The notes under the pieces: model-generated
Databases searched by the model: none
What the model was told of the DNA's origin: nothing
Seen by the model: the letters and a program-made list of their open reading frames with translations, nothing else
Assembly: GCA_016840285.1 (NCBI GenBank)
Contig: JAEOSR010000137.1
Span: forward strand, 86,513 to 150,512
Length of the DNA: 64,000 nucleotides
From: Candidatus Hodarchaeota archaeon
Lineage (GTDB): Archaea > Asgardarchaeota > Heimdallarchaeia > Hodarchaeales > Hodarchaeaceae
Direction: 5' to 3'
Program-made: the position numbers and the translations under genes
Shown: in pieces, positions 18,581-27,283 of the stretch
How the letters are laid out: each line of letters begins with the position of its first letter
How positions within the stretch are numbered: the first letter of the stretch is position 1

Positions 18581-18610
18581 TTATAAAAGTACTTTATAAG
18601 CTTTATAAAG
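18581..18610. promoter_or_regulatory. Cluster of overlapping TATA-like palindromes between tbp and tfb
   Basis: Within 30 bp occur TTATAAAAG, CTTTATAAG and CTTTATAAAG, the last a perfect palindrome, so TBP could bind in either orientation. They lie 85-115 bp upstream of the tbp ATG. A further TTTTTATAAG lies near 18689-18698. The region could serve tbp transcription or autoregulation. Confidence 0.4.
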
Positions 18611-18840
18611 CCTTTCAACAAAAAGTCTCAGATAATGGTTTAAGAATCAAAATAATCTTATTTTACCAATGAAAATCGATTTTAAGCCTTTTTATAAGTC
18701 AAAACATGATAAGATTTGATTTCTTTGTTATTAAATTCCAAAAACAATAGTACTCTGCTGGAAATTCTCGAACGAAATGGAATACTGATACCCTTTTAAG
18801 GTGACGAAGAACTCATATTCACAGTCTCCTCCCATACCTA

Positions 18841-18848
18841 TTTAAAAG
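18841..18848 (+). promoter_or_regulatory. TATA box of tfb
   Basis: TTTAAAAG at 18841-18848 predicts transcription start near 18868-18872. That excludes the in-frame TTG at 18857 as start and supports the TTG at 18890, which has GGAGGG at 18877-18882 with a 7-nt spacer. Confidence 0.6.
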
Positions 18849-18889
18849 CTTTTACATTGTTAACCCTCAAACTTTCGGAGGGCCCTCTT

Positions 18890-19837
18890 TTGCCGCCTCT
18901 TTCGCCTCAAGAACCTAAATGTCCCGAATGCGGTAGTGTTGATATTGTCATGGACTTTACCAAAGGGACATCGATTTGCGCTTCTTGTGGCCTTGTGCTT
19001 GACAAGCAAATCGACATGGGTCCAGAATGGAGGGCTTATAATTCCAGTGAACTTGCAGAACGTTCGCGCACTGGTAGCCCTATTACTCCCTTAAAAGCTG
19101 AAATGGGTTTACGAACACAAATTGGTAATATTAGAAAAGATATTTCGGGTAAAACTCTCCCTTTTTCTTCTCAAACTAAATATCGACGTTTATCACGAAT
19201 TGATAATCGAACACGAAAATCAGAAATTCGTAATTTACGTTTTGCATTGAAAGAACTAAAACGAATCAAAAGTCAGTTAGAGCTCCCTGAAGATGTTGCG
19301 GAAATGGGAGCAATGATTTATCGAAAAGCACTGAAAAAGAATCTTATACGGGGGCGCTCCATTGATGGGATGATCTCAGCAAGTCTATATTTAGCTTGCC
19401 GAAGAAAGAAGTTGCCTCAAACACTCAAAGATATTGCCTCGGTTTCTAATATTTCATCAAAAGAACTTGGACGATGTATCCGTATAATTCTTCAGAAGCT
19501 TGACTTAAAAGTATTCCCAAGCGATTATTCTGCATTAGTCCATCGTCTAGGGATTAGTTTGCGTGTTACTATGAAAGCACGTAGACAGGCAGTAGTCATT
19601 CTGAATATTGCGAGAAGCAAAGGAGCAACTGTAGGTAAAAATCCAATGAGCCTTGCTGCAGCCGCTCTTTATATTTCTACAATCCAAACAGGAGAAAGAA
19701 GAACCCAACAGGAGATCGCAAATGTGGCAAAAATCACTCCTGTGACCATAAGAAACCGTTTTAAAGAGCTTATAAAGATTTTAGACGATGAATCTAAAAG
19801 AACAGGTAATGATTCCCTCCGTACCTTACTTATTTAG
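18890..19837 (+). CDS. tfb: Transcription initiation factor TFB
   Basis: Bridges TBP-DNA and RNA polymerase. The zinc ribbon CPECGSVDIVMD...CASCGLVL comes first, then the B-reader/linker (MGPEWRAYNS) and two cyclin-fold repeats (RGRSIDGMISASLYLACRR and GKNPMSLAAAALYIST). I start it at TTG 18890 because GGAGGG is seven bases upstream and the promoter TATA would initiate after the alternative TTG at 18857; the protein is then 315 residues. Confidence 0.96.
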   Translation: MPPLSPQEPKCPECGSVDIVMDFTKGTSICASCGLVLDKQIDMGPEWRAYNSSELAERSRTGSPITPLKAEMGLRTQIGNIRKDISGKTLPFSSQTKYRRLSRIDNRTRKSEIRNLRFALKELKRIKSQLELPEDVAEMGAMIYRKALKKNLIRGRSIDGMISASLYLACRRKKLPQTLKDIASVSNISSKELGRCIRIILQKLDLKVFPSDYSALVHRLGISLRVTMKARRQAVVILNIARSKGATVGKNPMSLAAAALYISTIQTGERRTQQEIANVAKITPVTIRNRFKELIKILDDESKRTGNDSLRTLLI

Positions 19838-19868
19838 GATATTAATATGAATTATTTCTTCTAGTTGA

Positions 19869-20576
19869 TTAAATCACTTCTTGCACTGATGAAATCAATC
19901 CATCCGTGATATGGAATATTCTCTCTGATTGATTTGCAATATTACCATCGTGGGTGACTAGGATTAATGTTTGTTGTTCCATTTTATTTATTTCTTTGAG
20001 TAACTTAATTATTGCTAATCCAGTTTCTGTATCCAAATCTCCAGTTGGTTCATCTGCCAATAAAATTAAAGGATGATTGGCTAAGGCACGAGCTATTGCT
20101 ACTCTTTGGCGTTCCCCACCGCTTAGCTCATCTGGTTTATGATCTTTTCGTTCAAGTAATCCCACTTTCTCTAGTAAATCCATTGCTCTTTCATGTCTTT
20201 CTTCCTTGGGTTTCCCTGCTATTAGCATTGGGAGCTCTACATTCTCTAGAGCTGTCAACACTGGTAATAGATTATAAAATTGGAAAATAAAGCCCACACT
20301 CTTCCTACGGATATCAGTGAGTTCACGTTCACTGGCTTTAGAGATTTCTTTCCCTTCAAGAAGCACTTTTCCAGAGGTTGGATAATCTAATGATCCAATA
20401 ATATTCAATAAGGTTGTTTTTCCACAGCCTGATGGACCTTGGATAGCGATCAATTCCCCACGTTTAATCTTCATGTTAATTCCCCTTAATGCATCCACTT
20501 TCACTTCCCCTAGAATATAGGATTTCTTTAAATCAACACATTCAACAATTATGTCACTTCCATTGGGTTCTACCAT
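19869..20576 (-). CDS. ABC transporter ATP-binding protein (LolD/MacB type), orphan
   Basis: Complete ATPase of 235 residues: Walker A GPSGCGKTTLLN, Q-loop IFQFYNLLPVLTALENV, signature LSGGERQRVAIARAL, Walker B ILLADEPTGDLD and H-loop VTHD. The sequence belongs to the MacB/LolD/FtsE group that works with MacB-type permeases. No permease is adjacent, so the partner must be encoded elsewhere. Confidence 0.92.
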   Translation of the reverse strand: MVEPNGSDIIVECVDLKKSYILGEVKVDALRGINMKIKRGELIAIQGPSGCGKTTLLNIIGSLDYPTSGKVLLEGKEISKASERELTDIRRKSVGFIFQFYNLLPVLTALENVELPMLIAGKPKEERHERAMDLLEKVGLLERKDHKPDELSGGERQRVAIARALANHPLILLADEPTGDLDTETGLAIIKLLKEINKMEQQTLILVTHDGNIANQSERIFHITDGLISSVQEVI

Positions 20577-20753
20577 TTTGACTCCTCTATTACTACCATT
20601 TATTTCCTCGATCTATGAAAAAACTTGTAGACCAATGCTTACACCAGATATTTGATCTTAAATTCACATATTTAAATTGTCTTTTTATAATGCAAGAAAA
20701 TCCATTTGACCAATTGGATTATATTTAAGATTCTAGATTGATTTTTCTTTCGA

Positions 20754-21224
20754 ATGATGCAGTTTCGCAATATGATAGCTAAGCTCTTGGAAAATCCACT
20801 TTCAATTCCAATATTGCAACTACTAACCAACAATCAATTATCAATCCCTCAAATTACCAAATCCTTGCAAAACTATGATGCTGATATGCCAACTGTGATT
20901 GCGGTCCTGGGTGAATTATATCATTTTGGTTTTGTTGAACGAGTTCGAGCACCAGTGATGAATACCTCCACTCAGAACCAGAACACCCTACAAGCAGAAG
21001 AAAAAAGATTCTTTCAAGACCAGAGGTTAATCTCACCTACACCTTTAGGAATTCCTGTTCAAGATTATGTTTCTTTATGGGAAAAAGTTCTCCAACATCC
21101 TGATCAATTGAATTTCAGTGAGATGAATCGTTGGATCTTTTCTATCCCAGATTATCTTCGAAGTGAGATTGAGGAATTGACATTAGAAGAAATTCGTCAA
21201 AAATTATTGAATAGAGGTTGTTAA
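20754..21224 (+). CDS. Winged-helix protein, function unknown
   Basis: At 156 residues it starts with a probable winged-helix domain: MIAKLLENPLSIPILQLLTNNQLSIPQITKSL, then AVLGELYHFGFVERVRAP reading as recognition helix and wing. The C-terminal half (LISPTPLGIPVQDYVSLW onward) is unassigned. It could be a regulator of the divergent ABC ATPase gene. No strong ribosome binding site is visible before the ATGs at 20754/20757. Confidence 0.6.
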   Translation: MMQFRNMIAKLLENPLSIPILQLLTNNQLSIPQITKSLQNYDADMPTVIAVLGELYHFGFVERVRAPVMNTSTQNQNTLQAEEKRFFQDQRLISPTPLGIPVQDYVSLWEKVLQHPDQLNFSEMNRWIFSIPDYLRSEIEELTLEEIRQKLLNRGC

Positions 21225-21296
21225 TATTCTTTTTTTCATTTTTGTTCAATATTATATTTAGAAATTATCTTTACTTTGTAAATCTTCAATGATTAA

Positions 21297-21538
21297 CTAA
21301 TAATCTCTTTCTATTTCTAACTTAGGAATCATTTCAAGTGTATTATTTTCTAATTTAAATTTAATCCCAGCTACTATGTATAAGTCTCTAAATGGGCGAT
21401 AATTTTCTCAAAATCACCAAAAAGTTTTTCAAGACGATACAAAAGAGCTTCTAGTTGGATTAACTCTGTTGTTTTTTCTCTGTTGGGCTTTATTCCCCAT
21501 CTAATGGGATATGGTTTGAGTGTACCGTCAAAATGCAA
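21297..21538 (-). pseudogene. Small gene interrupted by a -1 frameshift
   Basis: On the minus strand a frame opens at TTG 21538 (HFDGTLKPYPIRWGIKPNRE...) and runs to a stop at 21374. The adjacent frame then continues smoothly from an AAAA run (minus strand GAGAAAATTATCGC, about 21396-21410) as NYRPFRDLYIVAGIKFKLE and ends at 21297. Joined, the two parts give a plausible protein of about 80 residues. It overlaps the start of the plus-strand winged-helix gene by 19 bp. It may be a decayed gene, a homopolymer sequencing error or programmed frameshifting. I do not recognise the family. Confidence 0.45.
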
Positions 21539-23169
21539 TATTAAATGATTTTGTAAATTTCTTGAAAGCTCGTGGTCGTTTCCGTGAAATCGAATTTATT
21601 GAAAACAGTGTCCATGCGACTCCAAGGATTCCAGATTTTCCAAGTCTTGTTTTTTATATCGAAGAAAGCCGTTTAGAACAAGATTACACTCTCGAAATTC
21701 ATGGCGATGAATCGACTGTTATGAATCGAGAAATCCTGGAATTTTTTAACTTAAATCAATTGAGTTTAAGGAAGATGAGAGTGAAATATTCTCTTACTAC
21801 TGAAACTGGTGATTCTCTCATTGTTGAAGCTGAAGGTATTGGTTCCCCATTTGATACATTGACACATCAAATAATCACCCTCCTAGACAACCAGAATTAT
21901 TTTGTCAGTAAAACTCAGAAAACACTCGTTTTTAGCCCTGATTCGACTGATTCAAATGATCAGCAATTATATTCTCAACAATTCACTAAACCACAACCTC
22001 GTATGAGTATAAAACCTCCCGTTATACCGATAAAAGCATCACAAAACATTATTACTGAGGAGTTTGAGGGAAAAAACTCTTTTCAGACAAAAAATCAGCG
22101 TACTCCAATATCAGACTTTTCCGATCAATTAATTGAAAAGAGAAATGCTCAGGATGGAGAGGTGTCTGATTTAGTACCAATGTTTTCTGTCGAAGCAGAA
22201 GCTTCTTTTACCACTGGTTCTTCTTCATCGTTAGATACCGATACTGTCGACTATAACGAAGAAAATTCAGAAGAAATTAACGATTCCGAGGACGAAGACT
22301 CGACTGATGATGCAGAATCAGATATTTTCCATCCAATCCCCCCTCAAAAATCTTATTCAAATACTATTCAACCCTATTTAAAACAGACAACATCATTATT
22401 TAGACGTGATAACTGGGAGGAAGATTTACCAACAGAAACCGAGATGGAAATCCTTGAACGTTCATATATGCGAATTAAGCATCGTACAAAGCCAGAAATT
22501 CTAGCTAAAGATTTAAATATCCCCATTGATAAAGCAGAAATGCATTTAAGGAGTCTTATATCAAAGGGACTGCTTCGTACACAGGTTGGATGGTATATCA
22601 TTAAAAAAAGCCATTTACCCTTCTTTAAGAAAACTTTTAGTGACGGTGAGAGAAAAAAGAAGAAAAAGAAATCGCCTCGTATCTCTCGGGTTGGCGAAGG
22701 CTTAACACCCGAAGAAATAGCTACTATTAAGGCAATTAAGTCAAGGCCAAACCTCAAAGCGCAATCAAACCTCCTCACCCGACCGACGGGTTTGAAACAA
22801 AGCGTTCTGAAAGAAGTTTTAAGAAATCTAGTAGAAAAGGGAATTTTACGAGTTTCTTATGGATGGTATATTTTAAAGGACAAAAACATCCTTGAACACA
22901 AACGAGGCCCTACACCTGATCAAGTGAAAGAATCTATCCAATATAAGATCCCTAAGAATATAGATCTTACTCCATTCGAAGAACAAGTAATTAAAGCTCT
23001 TTTGCAGAGGCCTCATTATAAAGCGCAATCAAATCTTCTGACATCAGATGTTAAACTCCCCAAAGAACAAATCAAACAAGTTTTACGAGATCTAGTAGAG
23101 AAAGAAATCTGTGCAGTTAAATATGGTTGGTATTGCCTCAAAGATCCAAATCAATTTCAATCATCTTGA
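21520..23169 (+). CDS. Protein with acidic linker and three C-terminal winged-helix repeats
   Basis: A 549-residue protein of unknown function. Residues 1-125 form a globular N-terminal domain; about 140-300 is low-complexity and acidic (DSEDEDSTDDAESD); about 305-545 holds three tandem units of 60 residues. Each unit has a helix pair ending in GWY: LLRTQVGWYIIKKS, ILRVSYGWYILKDK and ICAVKYGWYCLKDP; units 2 and 3 share KAQSNLLT. A basic KKKKKK stretch separates units 1 and 2. It looks like a nucleic-acid-binding protein. The start is GTG 21520. Confidence 0.75.
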   Translation: MYRQNAILNDFVNFLKARGRFREIEFIENSVHATPRIPDFPSLVFYIEESRLEQDYTLEIHGDESTVMNREILEFFNLNQLSLRKMRVKYSLTTETGDSLIVEAEGIGSPFDTLTHQIITLLDNQNYFVSKTQKTLVFSPDSTDSNDQQLYSQQFTKPQPRMSIKPPVIPIKASQNIITEEFEGKNSFQTKNQRTPISDFSDQLIEKRNAQDGEVSDLVPMFSVEAEASFTTGSSSSLDTDTVDYNEENSEEINDSEDEDSTDDAESDIFHPIPPQKSYSNTIQPYLKQTTSLFRRDNWEEDLPTETEMEILERSYMRIKHRTKPEILAKDLNIPIDKAEMHLRSLISKGLLRTQVGWYIIKKSHLPFFKKTFSDGERKKKKKKSPRISRVGEGLTPEEIATIKAIKSRPNLKAQSNLLTRPTGLKQSVLKEVLRNLVEKGILRVSYGWYILKDKNILEHKRGPTPDQVKESIQYKIPKNIDLTPFEEQVIKALLQRPHYKAQSNLLTSDVKLPKEQIKQVLRDLVEKEICAVKYGWYCLKDPNQFQSS

Positions 23170-23233
23170 GATTTGTTAGATTTCATTCCCCCTAAGCCAT
23201 AAACTTGTTTTTAAGGCTGAATCAGGTGTAAAA

Positions 23234-23267
23234 AGTGGTAATCCACTGGAGGTTTGGATAAATCTCC
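23234..23267 (+). other. Tandem hairpins upstream of archaeosortase
   Basis: AGTGG-TAAT-CCACT (23234-23247) is followed without gap by GGAGGTTT-GGAT-AAATCTCC (23248-23267, one G-T pair). CTGAATCA occurs on both sides of the pair. No T-tract follows, so a simple terminator is unlikely; an RNA leader or processing element is possible. Confidence 0.35.
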
Positions 23268-23361
23268 GACCCTGAATCAAGGATAAAATCAATATTTCTC
23301 TTCGAAGAATAAAGATTTTAAATGATACTATTTCAGTTCATTCAGTCCAAACAAATAGAGA

Positions 23362-24147
23362 TTGAGCTATATGACAAGTAAAACACATGCACCGCCCTCT
23401 GTTGGCTACCCCCACGAAACTAAATCTCCAGATAAGACAGTAACCAAACCTCACCACGAGACTATCACAAAACGATTTCATAATGATAAACTTATGATAA
23501 TGACTTTGTTAATTGCTTCAGTTGTTACCTTCTTACTTTACACGTTGCCTGATTGGGTATTTATAGAAATCCCTACCCGTGATATCATACATATGTTACT
23601 GAATATTTTTGGAATAGAAAATTACCTAATTCCTACAACTGACCCAAGTACTATAATTCCTGAAACATTGAGAGGCGGTCCCTTCCCATTTTTAGAAGCT
23701 ACGGTTCACACACCGGGAATAAGGATCCCATATGCAGATCCTCTTCCTGATGGGGATTATTGGATCGTTAAAGCTTGTACGGGAATGCAGGCTGGAGGGT
23801 TGCTCATCGCTATCATTATGGTAACCGAAGCTCCATGGATTGCTAAATTTCGTGCTAGCATTGCCTTTTTCATCGCTCTCTTTGTTGGAAATGCTTTAAG
23901 AATTACATTCCACCTTTGGTGCGTCTATATCCTCATCACTCAATTTCACATGGATCCCCAAGAAGCATTTTATTGGGCCCACGACGTCTCGTCTAAAGTT
24001 ATTGGTTTTTTTGGAACAATTTTTTTCGCTTTTGTGATTGAGAAAATCGGACCAGTCCCCATTATTGATCAATTTGCAGATTGGTTGGATTGGATGTGGT
24101 GGCGACTGAACAAGATTAAATCATTAATTGTTAGTATTTGGGGCTGA
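23362..24147 (+). CDS. Archaeosortase/exosortase family transpeptidase
   Basis: A multi-pass membrane cysteine transpeptidase thought to remove C-terminal sorting signals and attach surface proteins to lipid. The catalytic triad is present: Cys139 in KACTGMQAG, Arg180 in GNALRITFH and His207 in WAHDVSSK. There are about 5 membrane helices after a hydrophilic N-terminus of 45 residues. The start may be TTG 23362 or ATG 23371. No obvious substrate with a PGF-type C-terminus is in this window. It is followed by Sec61-beta. Confidence 0.85.
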   Translation: MSYMTSKTHAPPSVGYPHETKSPDKTVTKPHHETITKRFHNDKLMIMTLLIASVVTFLLYTLPDWVFIEIPTRDIIHMLLNIFGIENYLIPTTDPSTIIPETLRGGPFPFLEATVHTPGIRIPYADPLPDGDYWIVKACTGMQAGGLLIAIIMVTEAPWIAKFRASIAFFIALFVGNALRITFHLWCVYILITQFHMDPQEAFYWAHDVSSKVIGFFGTIFFAFVIEKIGPVPIIDQFADWLDWMWWRLNKIKSLIVSIWG

Positions 24148-24452
24148 AGTTTCACGCCATTTCAAATTGTTAAGTGAATATCAGAGGGCATTTTTACCGA
24201 ATCCGAAAAAACTCTAATAACAATTGATAGACCTGACGTCATCATGTAAAACTTCATAAGTGATAAATGAAGTTAGTTATCGGAGACAATATATTTATTA
24301 CGTCCAAGGATATGTTCTGGTTAGTATTGAATTTACTGACGAAGCTCACGATTTTACTGGGATGATATTTTCCTAGTATACAACTCGGACTCTATATAAA
24401 TAACTGTTAATTCACACGAGGATCTATATTTACATAAAAAGGTGTATCAACT
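24148..24452. other. Intergenic archaeosortase / Sec61-beta
   Basis: No gene seen. AACTTCAT/ATGAAGTT forms an 8-bp hairpin with a 9-nt loop at 24250-24274. A strong TATA lies at 24391-24402. Confidence 0.4.
24391..24402 (+). promoter_or_regulatory. TATA box of Sec61-beta
   Basis: TCTATATAAATA, predicting transcription start around 24418-24422 and a leader of about 30 nt before the TTG start at 24453. Confidence 0.55.
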
Positions 24453-24641
24453 TTGAGTGTTAGAAAATCTAAGCGTCGAGATGATTCTCCAATGCCTGCT
24501 ACGGGAGCGGGATTAATAAGGTTTTATTCTGAATCAGACTCACCAGGTTTAAAAATGGGGCCATATTGGACTGTTGTATTGGCCGTTGCATTTGTTGCTA
24601 TAATTTTGATCTTGAATATACTCCTTATTAACGCTTCATAA
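24453..24641 (+). CDS. secG: Preprotein translocase subunit Sec61-beta (SecG)
   Basis: A 62-residue tail-anchored subunit of the SecYE-beta channel. The cytosolic part has SPMPATGAGLIRFYSESDSP, the classical Sec61-beta signature, then GLKMGPYWTVV and a single C-terminal membrane helix. The start is TTG 24453. It is monocistronic with its own promoter. Confidence 0.93.
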   Translation: MSVRKSKRRDDSPMPATGAGLIRFYSESDSPGLKMGPYWTVVLAVAFVAIILILNILLINAS

Positions 24642-24745
24642 TAGCTTTTGCTCTCATCTGGTCATCCATTCATTTCTTCATCGGGGAAAAGAAAAAACTG
24701 ATTTTCGTTTAGAAATAAAAAAAATTGCTGAATAGGTGATATTAA

Positions 24746-25630
24746 ATGGTTAAAGACTTTCCAATTTCCAGAATTATGACAAAAAAAGAAGATCTTGTTA
24801 CTATAACCATTCCTGGAAATAGGGACATTTTATTAGACAAAATACGGGAAACAGGACTTAGTGTATATCCTGTTTTGAAAAAAGAAACAGATGAACTTGC
24901 CGGTATTGTATCTCGTTCTGATCTTTTTCGAAATCCTGATGAAACTCAACTTTCTTTATTGATGATTCGTGATGTAGTAACATTAAAGGCCGATGATAAG
25001 GCAATAACTGCAGCACGGATTTTTGTCAGAGAGGTTTTTCAACGAATCCCTATTGTCGACGAAGACAAGAAAACCCTTATTGGCTTAGTTTCACGAAATG
25101 ATCTTGTAAAAAAAGTCGTTGTCCCAGCAAGAATCCAATCTGATGTAGAAATCTATTTTTCTCCTAATATTACGATAATCTGGGAAGGAACACCTCTAAC
25201 TGCAGCAGCTTCAATCCTTCGTTTAAGTCATCAAAAGGGAATCCCAGTCATAAATGAGACCCGAATGGTGGGATTAATCACTCAACATGATTTTCTTAAA
25301 GTAATGGAAATCCTTGACTCTCAGAGTAAAAGCCGAACAGGACACGGAGCCGAAAATGATAGCTCATCCTGGGATAGTGAATCAGTGTTGATAATTGGAT
25401 CTAAAACATTGACTTTACCTTCAAATATGACAGTATCCGAGATAATGGAACGAAACATCGAAGTTTGTTACAAAGGAAGCACAATCAGCGAGGTTGCGAA
25501 AAAAATGAGCTCCAAAAAATTCGATCAACTTCCTGTAGTGAGCGCTGATGGCAAACTTCTCGGGATTATTAATCAAAAAGACGTTATCAGAGCCTATGTA
25601 GATCATTATTATGAAAATAACCTATCTTAG
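24746..25630 (+). CDS. Four-CBS-domain protein
   Basis: A 294-residue protein made of two Bateman modules. Repeats begin near ISRIMTKKEDLVTI, MIRDVVTLKADDKAI, VEIYFSPNITIIWEGTPL and VSEIMERNIEVCYKGSTI, with typical ends such as LAGIVSRSDLF, LIGLVSRNDLV, MVGLITQHDFLK and LLGIINQKDVI. Such proteins sense adenine nucleotides or SAM. There is no fused effector domain and the target is unknown. AATAGGTGATATTAA supplies the ribosome binding site. Confidence 0.9.
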   Translation: MVKDFPISRIMTKKEDLVTITIPGNRDILLDKIRETGLSVYPVLKKETDELAGIVSRSDLFRNPDETQLSLLMIRDVVTLKADDKAITAARIFVREVFQRIPIVDEDKKTLIGLVSRNDLVKKVVVPARIQSDVEIYFSPNITIIWEGTPLTAAASILRLSHQKGIPVINETRMVGLITQHDFLKVMEILDSQSKSRTGHGAENDSSSWDSESVLIIGSKTLTLPSNMTVSEIMERNIEVCYKGSTISEVAKKMSSKKFDQLPVVSADGKLLGIINQKDVIRAYVDHYYENNLS

Positions 25631-25720
25631 AAGTCTTATTCCCTCTTCCGTTATTTTTGAAATAAACTAATGATTTCCATTTAACTTACTTATTTTATAC
25701 TCCAGAAGTGAAAATCTCAA

Positions 25721-26563
25721 TTGCACCTCACAATAGCTATTCCTGATTCTGCTGTTACTGATTGTACTGACCTCCGTACAAAAACTGAGAAAATATTTCA
25801 ATTTGCCCGAATCGCTGCGATCTTCCGAATTCAAGATATTTTTCTTTATCATGATCCTTTTCTTAAACCATCTCGCGCAAACCGTGAAAGACGCATCATT
25901 GCTAGAATTCTTCAATATATTGAATGTCCACAATATCTTAGAAAAAGGTTGTTTCCTCTTTCCCGTGATACTTCTGCTGTTGGTGTACTCTCCCCATTAG
26001 CGACACCACACCACATTCGTTCTCGAGAGCTAAAACCAAATGAAATCAGAGAAGCAGCGATTTTTCTCAATCAAAACCGTGTCGTAGCGGATGTGGGAGG
26101 TAAACTTCTTCTTGAAGTTCTTTCTCCTCCCAGAAAATCACTATTGAATAAAACTTTACGAGTCACAACAAAAATTTGTAAGACAGAGGGAGGTTTCAAA
26201 GCAATTGTTCTTCCGAAACCACCTAGTAATATTTACTGGGGATTCTCGGTTCACACTTCAACAGCAACTCTTGGAAAGCTGCTTATGAACCGACCAGGAT
26301 TAAAAATCGCCACTTCCAAATCTTGTCAACCAATTTCATCCTTTCCTACAGATATAGGAAAAGAGGCCAGTCTTCTGGTGGCATTCGGGGGGCCTTACCA
26401 AGGGATCCCAGAGATGGTTAAAGCGGAAGGTAAAAAAGTTAGTGATTTATTCAATTGCTGCTTTAATATTCTGCAAAACTATGGCACACGCTCCCTACGA
26501 CTAGAGGAAGCCATAATGATTACTTTTAGTAAGCTTGAAGATCGATTAAAAACAAATAACTAA
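25721..26563 (+). CDS. SPOUT-type RNA methyltransferase (DUF171, SPOUT1/C9orf114-like)
   Basis: A 280-residue protein of the archaeal/eukaryotic DUF171 family, predicted RNA methyltransferases with a trefoil-knot SAM site. Visible blocks are LTIAIPDSAVTDCTDLRTKT and RIQDIFLYHDP at the N-terminus, YLRKRLFPLS, and the knot region LLVAFGGPYQGIPEMV near the C-terminus. An inserted OB-like domain (VVADVGGKLLLEV) is also normal. The start is TTG. The exact RNA target is not evident. Confidence 0.85.
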   Translation: MHLTIAIPDSAVTDCTDLRTKTEKIFQFARIAAIFRIQDIFLYHDPFLKPSRANRERRIIARILQYIECPQYLRKRLFPLSRDTSAVGVLSPLATPHHIRSRELKPNEIREAAIFLNQNRVVADVGGKLLLEVLSPPRKSLLNKTLRVTTKICKTEGGFKAIVLPKPPSNIYWGFSVHTSTATLGKLLMNRPGLKIATSKSCQPISSFPTDIGKEASLLVAFGGPYQGIPEMVKAEGKKVSDLFNCCFNILQNYGTRSLRLEEAIMITFSKLEDRLKTNN

Positions 26564-26761
26564 TCATCCAGAGGATTTTCGACTAAAATATCTGAATAAT
26601 AAAGCCAAGATTATAAACGACCCAAACAGGACAAGTAAAAAAGGCAACTCTGATAAGATCGTATTTGAAGTTGGAATTGAACTACCTATGAAATTATAAT
26701 GATTTAAAGGGAGAATAGGGAGAATAAACATTGCTTTTAGTTGCTCCTTAGTTTCAAACAT
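26564..26761 (-). CDS. Small single-pass membrane protein, unknown
   Basis: A 65-residue frame with one membrane helix (LPFLLVLFGSFIILALLF) and a basic C-terminus RYFSRKSSG. An AGTTATAAAACC element about 20 nt before the ATG would make the mRNA nearly leaderless. It could be a real short membrane protein; I do not recognise it. It ends directly against the convergent SPOUT gene. Confidence 0.4.
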   Translation of the reverse strand: MFETKEQLKAMFILPILPLNHYNFIGSSIPTSNTILSELPFLLVLFGSFIILALLFRYFSRKSSG

Positions 26762-27061
26762 GGTTTGGTTTTATAACTTTTAAAATTAATCTACCAGACA
26801 CTCAAAATTCTTGCTTTAAGATTTTACAGTAGATCTCCTGTATCGACATGCATTTTTGTTATTTCTAATTCATTATTATATCATATCTCAGATTAAACTG
26901 GATACAATTCTTACTCGGAATATATAAGCTTAGATAATACTACAAATTGTGACGTCTTCTGTAATGGTAACATGAGGTGATTGAGGACTCCAAAATTTTA
27001 AATTGATTAATACAAATCTATGAGATGTAGAAAAAAAATGCTATTACTCCCTTAATTGACC
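26762..27061. other. Intergenic upstream of tRNA-Leu(CAA)
   Basis: No gene seen. A GGAATATATAAGC element near 26917-26930 is a possible TATA, though rather far from the tRNA. Confidence 0.35.
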
Positions 27062-27187
27062 GCGGGGGTACCCCAGCCAGGTCAACGGGGCCAGAATGTG
27101 TTTATTGGACGTTAAGTCGATAAATACATGTCTCAGACTCAAGATCTGCTCGCATAGGCGTTCGTGAGTTCAAATCTCACCCCCCGC
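27062..27187 (+). tRNA. tRNA-Leu (anticodon CAA) with a 42-nt non-canonical intron
   Basis: The acceptor GCGGGGG/CCCCCGC, D-arm, variable arm and T-arm are nearly those of tRNA-Leu(GAG). The anticodon loop CTCAAGA (27138-27144) is intact, so the insertion is not at 37/38. CAGA occurs at 27092-27095 and again at 27134-27137, fixing intron length at 42 nt. Splicing at 29/30 (intron 27094-27135) gives CAG bulges on both strands with a wobble-rich GGGC/GTCT helix, and a 10-bp intron stem (27096-27105 with 27120-27129) follows. The 27-43 pair is then C-C. Confidence 0.85.
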
Positions 27188-27283
27188 ACTAGTTAATTCG
27201 AACCCCCTAGATAAATCTTTCCGTCTCCTCCTTAGCTATGCTTGAAATGAAAACCAAATTTAATTTTACTTTGAGGTTCTTTC

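Noticed and set aside
22374..22778. 134-codon minus-strand frame
   Set aside because: Shadow of the winged-helix repeat gene.
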